A DNA stretch of 64,000 nt from [Phialemoniopsis] sp. UDSM-2020. Its lineage: Eukaryota; Ascomycota; Sordariomycetes; Thyridiales; Thyridiaceae. Position 1 is the first letter of the stretch, and every line of letters begins with the position of its first letter. The position numbers were made by a program, and so were the translations under genes. The stretch lies in assembly GCA_018873225.1 (NCBI GenBank), contig JAEILZ010000008.1, forward strand, positions 124,001 through 188,000, read 5' to 3'. Shown here one piece after another: positions 53,301-63,038 of the stretch. The notes under the pieces are model-generated. The model saw only the letters and a program-made list of their open reading frames with translations, was not told the DNA's origin and ran no database searches.

Positions 53301-54089
53301 ACCGCTCCGTATACGCTCAAGCACGCGAACGAGAGGCTACTTACTCTTTGTCTGGGAACCTGGGAGAGAGGTGAAGGCTCGAGTAAGAATAGAAGTATTC
53401 TTAATACGGTCAGGTTTCTTCTCCAAGCCGGGTATCCCATTGCCCGTGATAAGGATTCTGTTCAGAAGGCTATCTCCCTGTACAAATCTAGCGGTCGCGA
53501 GCGAGGCTTATTCCTTTTTGCAACGAAAGAGTCTTACATCCATGAACTAGTTTTCCTGCTGCTCACATACGCACAGAAGACTAATGTCCTCATCGACGTC
53601 TCCAGGCTTGGATCGGACAGAGCTTGCAGGCCTATTCATGTGGTACCTCCTACAATCGCATCTTGGCTTCTGGACAATGGAGAAGATCCAAATTGCCAGG
53701 ATGCTTATGGACAAACTCCCCTTGACTACATCATAAATGATGCCGTCGAAGCGGCTGTGCATGGCAGCCGCGTCATCTACCCGGATAGATCACACGGGTA
53801 TGAATCATATCACTATCCCGGGGATGAGATATGTGACTATCACGAGGATGATTTCTGTGTTTACTCTGGAAATTTGGATACTGGGTATGCCTCGTATGAC
53901 AAGCTCCGAGAAAAGACGCAGATTGGAATAGTGTACTCATTGTGCTGCATTTTCGTTAAGCGAGGTGGGTTTTCGAACCATGGATCAAGACTCCGTTGGA
54001 TTTTGGCTTTGGAGACTTTTCAAAGTATGGGCCTCCCAGTTGAGGAACTGGAATCAGCTTCACGGACTTGGAACCTGACCGATTTTTGA
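50318..54089 (+). CDS. NLR-like STAND protein: lipase-like domain + NACHT + ankyrin-like tail
   Basis: Fungal NOD-like receptor architecture, 1192 aa. Exons: 50318-50652, 50724-51288, 51350-51698 and 51760-54089; the frame closes exactly. The first donor (GTCATA) is weak and chosen by phase. Residues 1-111 show a beta-alpha-beta-beta-alpha-beta pattern like an RRM (VFRLRRIP, VRVYSLATTL, RVATLMFAG, ILDTKFLGMTPL). Residues 112-330 are an alpha/beta hydrolase of the SesB/PGAP1 type: DCVMISGLASHPFGSW, YGYDTRLV, nucleophile S200 in LAHSLGG, and a likely catalytic His in NRSHSDMVKYS. NACHT follows, with Walker A GKPGSGKST at 467-475, Walker B LDICLFFDALDEFD, VKLCFSSRPW and MARGVFLWVRLVV. The C-terminus has one fair ankyrin unit (ASWLLDNGEDPNCQDAYGQT). 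Such proteins act in non-self recognition and regulated cell death in known cases (inference here). Confidence 0.88.
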
Positions 54090-54939
54090 AGTGTTGGAAT
54101 AGCTGGCAAATCTCAAGCCAGAACCACCTGCAGTGGAAATCAAGACAGGAATGCTTCTTCTATCGATGCTTGCAATATCTGGGGGCTAGCACGGACATAA
54201 ACAACACTTCACAGCAGCCTCGGGCAGAGTACTTGTTCGCTGACTGTCTTAATGTTCGGACAGACTCTCAACGCGAAGATTTGTTCTCCCTGGTTTGTTA
54301 GAGAATTATCCGACGGGGTCACCACGATATGTGAATACAGTACAAGGCCAGCCCAGCCCGCGCCTGTTGGTTGGTAGGGCTGCTAGCCGTTGCAAAGTGC
54401 ACCGACAAAGCGGGTCGCGTCGCGGGACACGGTGCGAGTCGACACGTCCATTCGACAGTGTGGACGATGGATTGGCACCACGCAACTAGTCTAAACAGCC
54501 GGGGTCACTGTCTTACTCCCCAGCCTTTGTTGGGTTAGACGCCGTCCCTTGGAACCAGAATCCTGGCTATCCGCGTATTCCTAGCGGAAATTGGCTTTAA
54601 GAATATCAGCACTAAGAAAATAGACGCCAAAAACGGTGGTCCAGGATCACAGTCCATGATTAATTTAGTGCCTGTGATTGGCCTTGTGCCTGTTGGCACA
54701 GTGCTGCTTACGCCTCAAGGATGCGAGCTTGTCAGGGGGGCTTGAGTGCGAGCCGTCCAGGCCACAAGCTGATATTTAGCTGTGACGTACGCACACTTCT
54801 CGTGTCATGGCTCCATGAGTGACTGATCGAGGTCCTCGAGGATATCTTTTCGCGTTTTCCAGGCCGTGAGACAGTAAAGTTGATCTCTCCAAGCGACAAT
54901 CCCCCCCAAGACCGAATCGCCGGCCACAAACATTTTGCG
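54090..54939 (+). other. Intergenic region between STAND and P450 genes
   Basis: 3' flank of the STAND gene and P450 promoter. A 77-codon open frame (54068-54301) overlaps the STAND end in another frame, with no recognisable content. Confidence 0.5.
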
Positions 54940-56766
54940 ATGACCACCTCCACTTCACTGGTGGACGCGGTCCTCCAGCGCCCCGTCGCAGCGCTGATAT
55001 GGTCCGTCCTCCTGGCATTCATCGCCAGGTTCTTCTGGCGCGGCTACCAACAGCGCCGCTTCTACCGTAATCTAGTACGTCCATCCTGAACACGCTCGAC
55101 GACGTCGCACCGACTAACCCTGCCCGCGACAGCCCGGCCCGCCTCACAGCTGGCTCTGGGGCCACCTCAAGGTCATGGGCGAGATCGCCGCCCTGCTGCC
55201 GCCTAACATGCACCCGCAGCAGATGTACACCGAGATCGCAAAGAAGTACAACCTCGAGGGCATGTTCTACATGGACCTCTGGCCCGTCGCCGACGGCAGC
55301 CTCGTCCTGCACGACCCGTCGCTCATGGACCAGATCCAGGTCGCCAAGCCGCTGCCCGTGCACAAGCTCGCCAACGACTTGCTCAAGCCCATGGTCGGCG
55401 ACAACGTCATCGCCACCTCCAACGGCGCCGTCTGGAAGCGCCTGCACAACGCCATGCTGCCCGCTTTCTCGTGGTCGCACATCCGCCACCTGACGGGCAT
55501 GATGGTCGACGAGTGCATGATTTTCCGGGAGATCCTCGACAAGAAGGCCGCGACCGGCGAGGTCTTTTCCTTTGAGGAGACGTCCGCGCGTTTGGTGTTC
55601 GACATCATCTCGCGCATCGTCTTTGCTTTTCCCTTGCACGCGCAGACTACCTCGGGCCAGGAGCTGATGGACATCCGGGAGCTTATCAAGCTTGCGGAGG
55701 GGCAGATGGACATCGCCACCAGGCTGAACCCCTGGACCATGGCGCGTGTCTGGTGGCGCAGGAGGCAGGTCGTCGGGCGGCTCGATCCGACGCTGCTCAA
55801 TCATGTGTACGAGAGGTTCAATCTGCTGATCAACGAGGAGATGGTACCGTCGCGGCGCAACCCGTACAGTATCCTGGATCTTATGTTGCGCGAGCATGTG
55901 GCAGAGAACCCGGAGAAGGGACGGACGAGGAATGCCACGATCTCCAAGGCGGACGAAGAGCTTTTGCTTACGCAGTGAGTGTAGTGATGGTTGGAGTGTG
56001 TTATGGTTGTAGCGTTACTAACATGGACTGCCACACAGGGTCAAGGGCTTGCTTCTCGGCGGCCACGGCACAACAACAGACACCCTTACAGTGAGTTAAG
56101 GTCTCGCCTCCCCCACATATCTCACTTGACTAACCTCCGCCCCAGTTCCTCTACATGCTCCTCTCCAAGCACCCGGACGTCGCCGAAAAGATCCGCCAGG
56201 AGCACATCGCCGTCTTCGGCCTGGACTTCCACGCCGCCATGGAGCACGCCGTCGACCACCCGGAGAAGCTGCAGAACCTGCCCTACACCGAGGGCGCCAT
56301 CAAGGAGACCCTGCGCCTCTTCCCGGCCGGGTTCGGCGTCCGCGAGGCCGAACGGGGCATGACCATCTCGTACAAGGGCGTCTCCTACCCGATCGACCGC
56401 GGGCTCGTCCTGTCGAGCAACGCGCACGGCCTGCAGTGGGACCCAAAGTACTTCCCGGACCCGGAGGCGTTCCGCCCCGAGCGCTGGGTCGGCGCAGACG
56501 AGGCGCCGAGGTCGTACTTCCGCTCGTTTGGTAAAGGGCCGCGGGCGTGCATGGGCCAGAACCTGGCGCTCAACGAGATGAAGATCATCCTCATGGCGAC
56601 GATCCGGGACTACGACTTTGAGTGCGCGGGCTTGAAGCCTAATGCCAAGCCGAGGCTGACGCACACCAGCTTGGATACTATTTATGGAGATGTCATCTTC
56701 CAGGAGCTCGCTATGGAGCCCAAGCCTAGAGGCGGAGGCATGATGACTGTGGAGAAGAGAACTTGA
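54940..56766 (+). CDS. Cytochrome P450 monooxygenase
   Basis: ER-bound haem monooxygenase; substrate unknown. Exons: 54940-55074, 55133-55974, 56039-56090 (52 nt) and 56146-56766, giving 549 aa. An N-terminal membrane anchor (AALIWSVLLAFIARFFW) is followed by the hinge PGPPHSWLWGH. The I-helix LLLGGHGTTTDTLT spans an exon boundary. ETLR (ExxR) and FRPERW follow, and the haem loop FGKGPRACMG carries the ligand C478. The W-x-R-type helix C sequence WKRLHNAMLPAFSW is clear. It resembles the group of fungal P450s annotated near sterigmatocystin-type StcS/CYP59 enzymes, but this subfamily call is weak. No backbone synthase gene is nearby. Confidence 0.95.
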
Positions 56767-56946
56767 AAAGTCTGCTGCAATATTCTGCAACGTTTTGGGA
56801 CTGCTGGAAGGCAGTGAATATATTTACTGGACAAAGAAACATGATATTATAATTAGATCTTGCTCAGTAACACACAAGTCAAGTACTGCAACGTCCAAAG
56901 AGAAACGCTATGAGGTCTATGTTTCCAACTCACCCCAAGTCTCCGA

Positions 56947-58677
56947 TCACACATCACTCGACCCCTGATAGGGGATGTACTCCCCCCTCTGATAATTCCA
57001 GTCGGTGCTGTTGCTGTACTCCCAAAAGAACTTGAGGTACTGCGGCTGGCTCGCGGGCACCTTGCACGTGCTGACGTAGTCCGGCAGCATGTCGCGCACC
57101 AGCTGCGTGTAGTTGCTGAGCGGGCAGCTGAACCCCGGACCGTTCTGGCACGAGCCGAACGGGACGACGGCCTCGTTGAGGACTAGGCGGACGTAGGTAT
57201 CGCGCGCGTCCGAGTCGGTGGCGTTGCACGTCATGCGCTCGATGGTGAGGTGCCCGCCCATGGGCATGATGTCGCTGATGGAATACGGGTTCGGGAAGGC
57301 GATGTGGTCGGTCGGCAGGTCCTTTTCGACCGTGGGGATGCCGAGGGCGGCGAGCACGGGAGTGATGTTTGTGTCGTGGGAGCTAGGGTCTGGTCAGGAC
57401 GGAGTTAAGGGGTAGGTACGTGGGAAAGGAAGGTGGCATACAAGCTGAAGAACAGGGTGCCGGCCTTTTCAGGGCCTTGATTCATCAATGTGAGCGTGGC
57501 GTTGATGTAGACTCCGCCGATGGCCTTGTTGTCTGCGTTGCCGGGACTGCAGGGTGTGAGCATGTCACTGCGAGAGTAGCAAGGAGAGTGACTGACCCGG
57601 AGCAGTAGTAGAACAGCAAATCTTGCTTGTAGCCAAAGGCCACCCACTCATCCAATGTAAACACATTGGCCCAGTCCGAGTAGCCGCGCACGTTGAGCTC
57701 AAAGGCTGACATCTCTGTTTCGCATTGTCAGTCGACTACTGTTGTTCGAGTGAATTGAAGACTTACCCATCAGAGTAAAGATGTCACCCGCATTCAGCTT
57801 GAGCCCGGAGCTCATGCCATTGAGTCGCGTAGCAGCAATGACGAATTGCGGATGGTAATTGTTCAACGTCCCGCAGATGCCATTCCCCTTGGCACCACTC
57901 TGACAATGCGGCGTTAGGCTGTTGGCGCCCATGCTGCCGCTCTCGGAGATGATGTTGATGGCAGCCGACGTGGTGTAATTCCACGCAAAGAAGCCCTCCC
58001 CTGTACCCATCGCATATCAGTACGCCGTCTTCAAACTACCAAAGGTCACATGAGCAACACCTACCAAACTTCCTCGCCGTCTGCGTGATCCTCTCCATAT
58101 CCGCAACAAACAGCGGCACCCTCTTACCCGGCGTCTGGTCCCACAAGTGCCCGTACCGCACGCGATACTCGGTGCCGTGGCGATACGACTCGAGCAAGCC
58201 CGAGTAAGGGCCCATGAACGACTCGAGCTCAAAGTACGACGGATCCGGCACGAAGAACTGCCACCTGTTCAGAAATTCAAGGTCGTCCGTCCAAGCGCCA
58301 CCTCCCGTCTTGCTGTCGTACACCTTCTGCAGCACGTCCATCATGCCCTTCCCCACCGAGGCCTGCGGGAAGCGCTCGCCGTGCCTGCGCAGCATCATGA
58401 CCTGGTCGACGGCGCAGCCTGCCGGCGGGTCGCGCCCGATGCCGTACGAGGCGCGGTTCGAGTATGGCCCGTAGCTGCCGACGTGCTTGAGCACCGAGTA
58501 GCCGTCCTGGAAGGACTGGTCGAAGGGGATGGTGTAGGCGTAGCGGTTGTTGCTGCCGAGGCGGTTCGGGGTGTAGCCCGCCACGACGCCGACCATGACG
58601 GCCAGCATGCTGATGGAGAGGATCATGGTGCCGATGGTGCAGTATCTCGTGTGGGCGAAGGCGGCGAGGGAGATCAT
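56947..58677 (-). CDS. Histidine acid phosphatase (phytase/acid phosphatase type)
   Basis: Branch-2 histidine phosphatase hydrolysing phosphomonoesters, probably secreted or wall-bound. Five exons on the minus strand: 58677-58065, 58000-57767, 57714-57597, 57546-57442 and 57382-56947, giving 501 aa. A hydrophobic segment (MILSISMLAVMVGVVAGY) near the start may be a signal peptide or anchor. The catalytic motif is R98-H99-G-E-R-F-P, and the proton donor motif HDTN is formed in FSHDTNITPVLAALG across the last splice. Several Cys and N-glycosylation sequons (NYTTS, NATLT, NYTQ) fit an extracellular enzyme. The first ATG is taken as start; the ATG at codon 18 would give a more regular signal peptide. 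Confidence 0.94.
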
Positions 58678-59790
58678 TGAGACTGGAGCGCTTTCTGGAT
58701 GGTTTTATATATCCAGAAAATCTCACCAGTGAGAGTGGTTTGGTTCAATACCACCTTCCTTTCGAGCGCCGATAGATTATTCCCGTGGTCGATCTCCCTC
58801 CCGCAATTGCGAGGACGGGTGCGCGGTATTTGAGAGTGCGCCCTTCATTTATGGCAAAATGCGACGGTCTAGACCGCGAGTCGCTGGCACACACACAACC
58901 TGGCCGAAAATCCGGGGTCGGGAAGCTCCATCATGGGCTGGCTCTAGCTTGCAGCATATGCTAGCACGACATCTCCAAGTGCTCGTGGGCTAGTCTGGTG
59001 GATGTTTGGGGTGTCATCGAGGATGGTGGAAGTGTGGAAGTACCACGATTCGATGGCGGAGGATGCGGTAACACGCCCATCACAAGAGCAAAGGGTACTT
59101 TTCATGCTACCGTGGTCTATAGCAACATAGTACCATGGTAGTATGAAGGCCATAAAACCTAGTACAGGAGCCTCAAAAATACATCCATTCTCAAACTCAA
59201 AGAGCACGACGCCAGGGACAGTGTGGACGACCCCCAAATACGGGAGGTGATCGCGTGCACAAGCGCCGGAGCTATCTGTGTCTAGGGTCTTTGCTAGGCT
59301 CGGTTTGGGGGATGATGGCTTCTAGACCAAGGCCTTTTACTGGAAGTGGATTGTGCAGTGCCAATAGAGAAAGCCAGCGCTGGGAACAATGCGCGTACTG
59401 TATCCTCGGAGATCGTTCGTGGGTGTTCCTTGGTGGATGGAAAGCTTCAAGAGATCCGACCATATAATCGACTGATCACCTCAACGGTTGAAATGAGCTT
59501 TAGAAGCCCTTGCTTACTTTGTTGAAAAGAAGGATACTTCCTTTGTGGGACCTGGCGTGGTTCTCGAGGAAAGATGTAGCTGCTCTAGGAAACATGTTGC
59601 CGAGTGCACACATTCACGCAGTGGGTGGGGTTCATGTTCTTGATGTGATGTCACCCCTCATACATTGAATCACATCACGACTACTATTCATCACCTTCGT
59701 CGTAGCAATTGAACTACCACGAGCAAGAACTCATCAACACCGGCGTTGATACAATTCCCTTCCCGATAGTAACAGACAACAACCGTCACG
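58678..59790. other. Divergent promoter region, phosphatase and isochorismatase-like genes
   Basis: 1.1 kb between genes facing away from each other. A 97-codon minus-strand frame (58944-59237) has no recognisable domain. Nothing else seen. Confidence 0.5.
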
Positions 59791-60375
59791 ATGAAGACCG
59801 CTCTCTTGGTCGTCGACATGCAAAACTTCTTCGGACCAATGGTCACCGAGTCCACGCCAAACGTCACGAGACTCATCGCGCACTTCCGCTCCCTCGACCT
59901 GCCCGTCATCTTCACTCAGCACGGCCACAAGAAGGACGAGCTCGTCGCCGACTCCAAGAACCAGCTCGTGCGCAAGTGGGGCATCGACAACTCGGTGCAC
60001 TACGGCAGCAAGGACTGGGAGCTGCTGCCCGAGATTGACGCCCTCTTCAAGAAAGGCAGTTACCCCATCATCCACAAGAACACGTACGATGCGTTTCTCG
60101 GGACGGATTTGGAGAAGATCTTGAAGGATGAGGGGGTGGAGAGGGTAGTAGTGTGCGGCGTCATGACGGACTGTTGCTGCGACACGACGGGGAGGGGTAG
60201 CTTCAATCGCGGATGGGAGACGTGGATGGTCGGCGATGCGTGTGGCAGTGCCAACCAGACGCAGCACGAACGGGGACTGGCTGTCTTTGAGTTTGCGTAC
60301 GGCGAGGTCATCTCGATCGAGGAGACGATGGCTAGGGTTAAGGCTTCGGCACAGGGACGTGAGGGCAGGCTGTAG
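59791..60375 (+). CDS. Isochorismatase-family cysteine hydrolase
   Basis: Small cytosolic hydrolase of 194 aa in one exon. The catalytic triad is visible: D9 in LLVVDMQNFF, K96 in HKNTYDAF, and C129 in CGVMTDCCCDTT. A cis-peptide-type G-V-M-T precedes the Cys as usual. Three consecutive Cys (128-130) at the active site are unusual. The start context (CACGATGA) after a short A/C-rich leader is good. Substrates in this family range from isochorismate to nicotinamide and other amides and cannot be chosen here; secretion as an Isc1-type effector is possible, since those also lack signal peptides. Confidence 0.93.
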   Translation: MKTALLVVDMQNFFGPMVTESTPNVTRLIAHFRSLDLPVIFTQHGHKKDELVADSKNQLVRKWGIDNSVHYGSKDWELLPEIDALFKKGSYPIIHKNTYDAFLGTDLEKILKDEGVERVVVCGVMTDCCCDTTGRGSFNRGWETWMVGDACGSANQTQHERGLAVFEFAYGEVISIEETMARVKASAQGREGRL

Positions 60376-60857
60376 GGGAAAGGAAAAGCATAACAGATGA
60401 GACAGGGTTCGAAGTTTTGAATCCATAAGGATAGAATCACATCGTTCTTCTATCCTCTTGATTTACGTCATGACAGTTGAAGGGCTATGACTGGCAGCCG
60501 GACCTGGATATCCGGTGGGCGTTTTCAGCTGGTGGTTGCCCCAGATATTGGCGTGATGAATGGCACTCAGCCTCACTCTAGTGTCTCCACCAGTGTTGAA
60601 AGATATGCATCTTGAGGCTGGACCTCGGTGTCTGCTTCTGTTTTAGGTCCCGTGGTCGACTGCAAACTCCGGCTGTGTCCGTACCAACATTTCAAGTACT
60701 TGGTTGAACGCAGGCGCTCTTTCCTGCGACATCATTTGGTTGACCAGATCGTGCCTGCTTCTTCGCCGGGATTCACGTGCAGTCTTCACTTCCCCTCATT
60801 TCGACAACAGACCCAACATACGACCACTTGTCGCCTCTTCAGCACCTGCTCGCAACG
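60376..60857 (+). other. Intergenic region before the F-box-like gene
   Basis: Promoter and leader of the F-box-like gene. No gene recognised. Confidence 0.5.
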
Positions 60858-62450
60858 ATGGTCTCTGATCTCAAGAACGGACCTAAGAAAGGCGGAATGG
60901 AGGAAGAAGATTCACCTCCCGACTACTACAGCATTGAGAGATATGGAGAATCGCCCGAGGATGCACAGGCCGGAGAGGATCAGCTGGAAGACCCTTGGAA
61001 CGCAGCATATGAGAGAAACCTCAAGGCTTCGCGACTCTGTGCGCTCCCCGCTCCCATCATCAGGAAGATCCTATACCATCTCACGCCCAGCTCAATACAC
61101 TTCTTCCGACAGACATGCAGAATGATGGCTTCCCATATCCACGAGACATCGATCATGAACTCGCTGGCTAGCTTCCTCTCCGACCAGCCGGGAAGCCTCT
61201 GGCATAGGCTCTGGGTGAACATTCCTCAGACGGAGACAGTCTCGGAGGAAACCAAAGTTCGAAAGATTGTACAGCGCATGCTGATGTGCAAGCCGTGTCG
61301 AGACTACAGAGATTCTGGGAAGAGAGACCACGCGCGGGCAAAACTGCAGCGGACGACGATGTTCTGCCACGGCTGTCAGAAGGAGCACCCCAGTGTCTTC
61401 TTCTCAAACAAGCAAAAGACCGAATCTTCTCCACTTTGCATTGGCCGAGAAGGGTTCATTCGACTTTGCGCACATCTGACAGTTTCATGGAGCGATCTCG
61501 AGATCCGGAGATATCAAGATCCCAAAGTGTTTCAGTGCACGCACGAGTCGCACAATCTGACATATGAGCAGCGGAAAACAATGGGGCAAATCTCATCCAA
61601 CTGGGCTGAGAACAAAGAGTTTCCAACAGCAGTGTCAACATATGGCGGAAAGAAAGAAGAACGGGAACAGAGCCCGCGGGATATACATCTCAGCTGGCAA
61701 GTTGTTCCGATGGAGTTACCTCTGATCCGCGAGGAAACCACGACACTGAGGCGATTTCACAACAAGGTCCAGGAGGCGATGGCCGACTCGACAGTATCGC
61801 TCTGTCCTCACAAGACACTTGGGGACACGTCCATGCTGTGTGCATTCGACCCGAACCACTGCGTCTGTTTCGGAGAGCAAATCGCCAACGACCACATATT
61901 TCTGTTTGGCTGTTACATGCACAGTTGCTGTGCAAAACACCGCTATGCACATCGGTGCCTCGATAAGCTGGAAGTGTTGCCCGTACCTAGTGGTTGTGAC
62001 GAGATAAAGGATTGGGACGAGTATGAATTTCGGAGTTCAGTCCAACACCGATCGACTTGTCGCGACTGCATGACTGAGTATTCCTGGTCCCGACAAGGCA
62101 AGCAGATCAAGCTTCAGAGAATCTCAGACTTTACTGTCAAAACGCCCTTGGATCCGGAATGGCTGTGCATGTTGGACTCCGAGTCGATTGATTTCAAAGA
62201 CCAGGAGACGGAACATTATCTGTGGTGTAGCGACAGAAAGTGCGCCATCTCGCAAAGGGACAAGACGTGGCTCAGGGTGTTTGCGGACGCTATTGACAAG
62301 GATTACAAGTTCCGACAGACACACCTCGACTACATTTTCCGCACGTTTTACGACAAACTGCGACTGTCACGGCAAAAGCACAACGATTCGGGCAAACTTG
62401 TACTTGATTCATCGACGCGGTCGGGCAACATCAACGTAGAATACTCGTAG
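60858..62450 (+). CDS. F-box-like fungal protein with Cys/His-rich region
   Basis: A single exon of 530 aa from the ATG at 60858. An acidic N-terminus (GGMEEEDSPPDYYSIERYG) precedes an F-box-like helix set (LCALPAPIIRKILYHLTPSS, residues about 60-100). Next comes a CxxC pair and TTMFCHGCQKEHPSVFFS, a Cys/His motif that often follows the F-box in large fungal F-box families. More Cys/His clusters follow (SLCPHKTLGDTSMLC, CYMHSCCAKHRYAHRC, STCRDCMTEY), so several metal sites are possible. It probably acts as substrate adaptor of an SCF ubiquitin ligase, but this is inference; substrate unknown. Confidence 0.8.
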   Translation: MVSDLKNGPKKGGMEEEDSPPDYYSIERYGESPEDAQAGEDQLEDPWNAAYERNLKASRLCALPAPIIRKILYHLTPSSIHFFRQTCRMMASHIHETSIMNSLASFLSDQPGSLWHRLWVNIPQTETVSEETKVRKIVQRMLMCKPCRDYRDSGKRDHARAKLQRTTMFCHGCQKEHPSVFFSNKQKTESSPLCIGREGFIRLCAHLTVSWSDLEIRRYQDPKVFQCTHESHNLTYEQRKTMGQISSNWAENKEFPTAVSTYGGKKEEREQSPRDIHLSWQVVPMELPLIREETTTLRRFHNKVQEAMADSTVSLCPHKTLGDTSMLCAFDPNHCVCFGEQIANDHIFLFGCYMHSCCAKHRYAHRCLDKLEVLPVPSGCDEIKDWDEYEFRSSVQHRSTCRDCMTEYSWSRQGKQIKLQRISDFTVKTPLDPEWLCMLDSESIDFKDQETEHYLWCSDRKCAISQRDKTWLRVFADAIDKDYKFRQTHLDYIFRTFYDKLRLSRQKHNDSGKLVLDSSTRSGNINVEYS

Positions 62451-63038
62451 ATCAGGTTGATAACAGGACTATTAGCTGTCATAATATGAATTAGATCTGG
62501 ACGACGAGAGTTAAGAAGTTTTAGCTGTCTCCTGGTATTGCTGGATGTGAGAGGTCGTCGAGTCAAGGTTATTTGACTCTCAAATTAATAAATTCCAAGT
62601 CCCATTTCCTGCTTATCGTTGCAATTGTGAGGATCATCCCACTGTCTAACGGCCCTAACCACTAGGCCGAAGTCTTCAGAGGTGGCAGGCCAGCTGGATG
62701 TCTCTCTGCAATGATCATTAGCAACTGTGCAATGTATTGATTGAGACCCTTGTGTTTGCTACAGATACTTGAATTCATATGCGAGATTGGCCGCCGTCCC
62801 GGCCTCCTCATCACTGACCAACGGATCAGCTGCTGCCTCTAGGGCATCGCGCAGATAGGGCGTGGCGATGGGGTAGATATATATATATATATATATATAT
62901 GTGAATTAAAGGCAGAGTATATACAGAGAGCATATTCCATCCTCACAATCTCGGAGCATACCTCCACGATCTTTAACCGGTGTTTCTCCGCCAAATGCAG
63001 GATAAGTGTTCATGCACACTACACAAGTCCCAGTTCAT
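62451..63038. other. Intergenic region with (AT)12 microsatellite
   Basis: 3' flanks of two convergent genes. It holds the AT run at 62877-62900 and a short A-box-like word near 62660 that is not a tRNA. No gene recognised. Confidence 0.55.
62877..62900. repeat. (AT)12 microsatellite
   Basis: Twelve perfect AT units. Confidence 0.95.

Noticed and set aside
54068..54301. 77-codon frame overlapping the end of the STAND gene
   Set aside because: Different frame, no ankyrin or other repeat, so no support for a frameshifted continuation.
62630..62695. tRNA-like word on the minus strand (GGCCTAGTGGTTAGGGCC)
   Set aside because: It resembles a D-arm/A box, but no GGTTCGA-type B box or closing acceptor stem follows.
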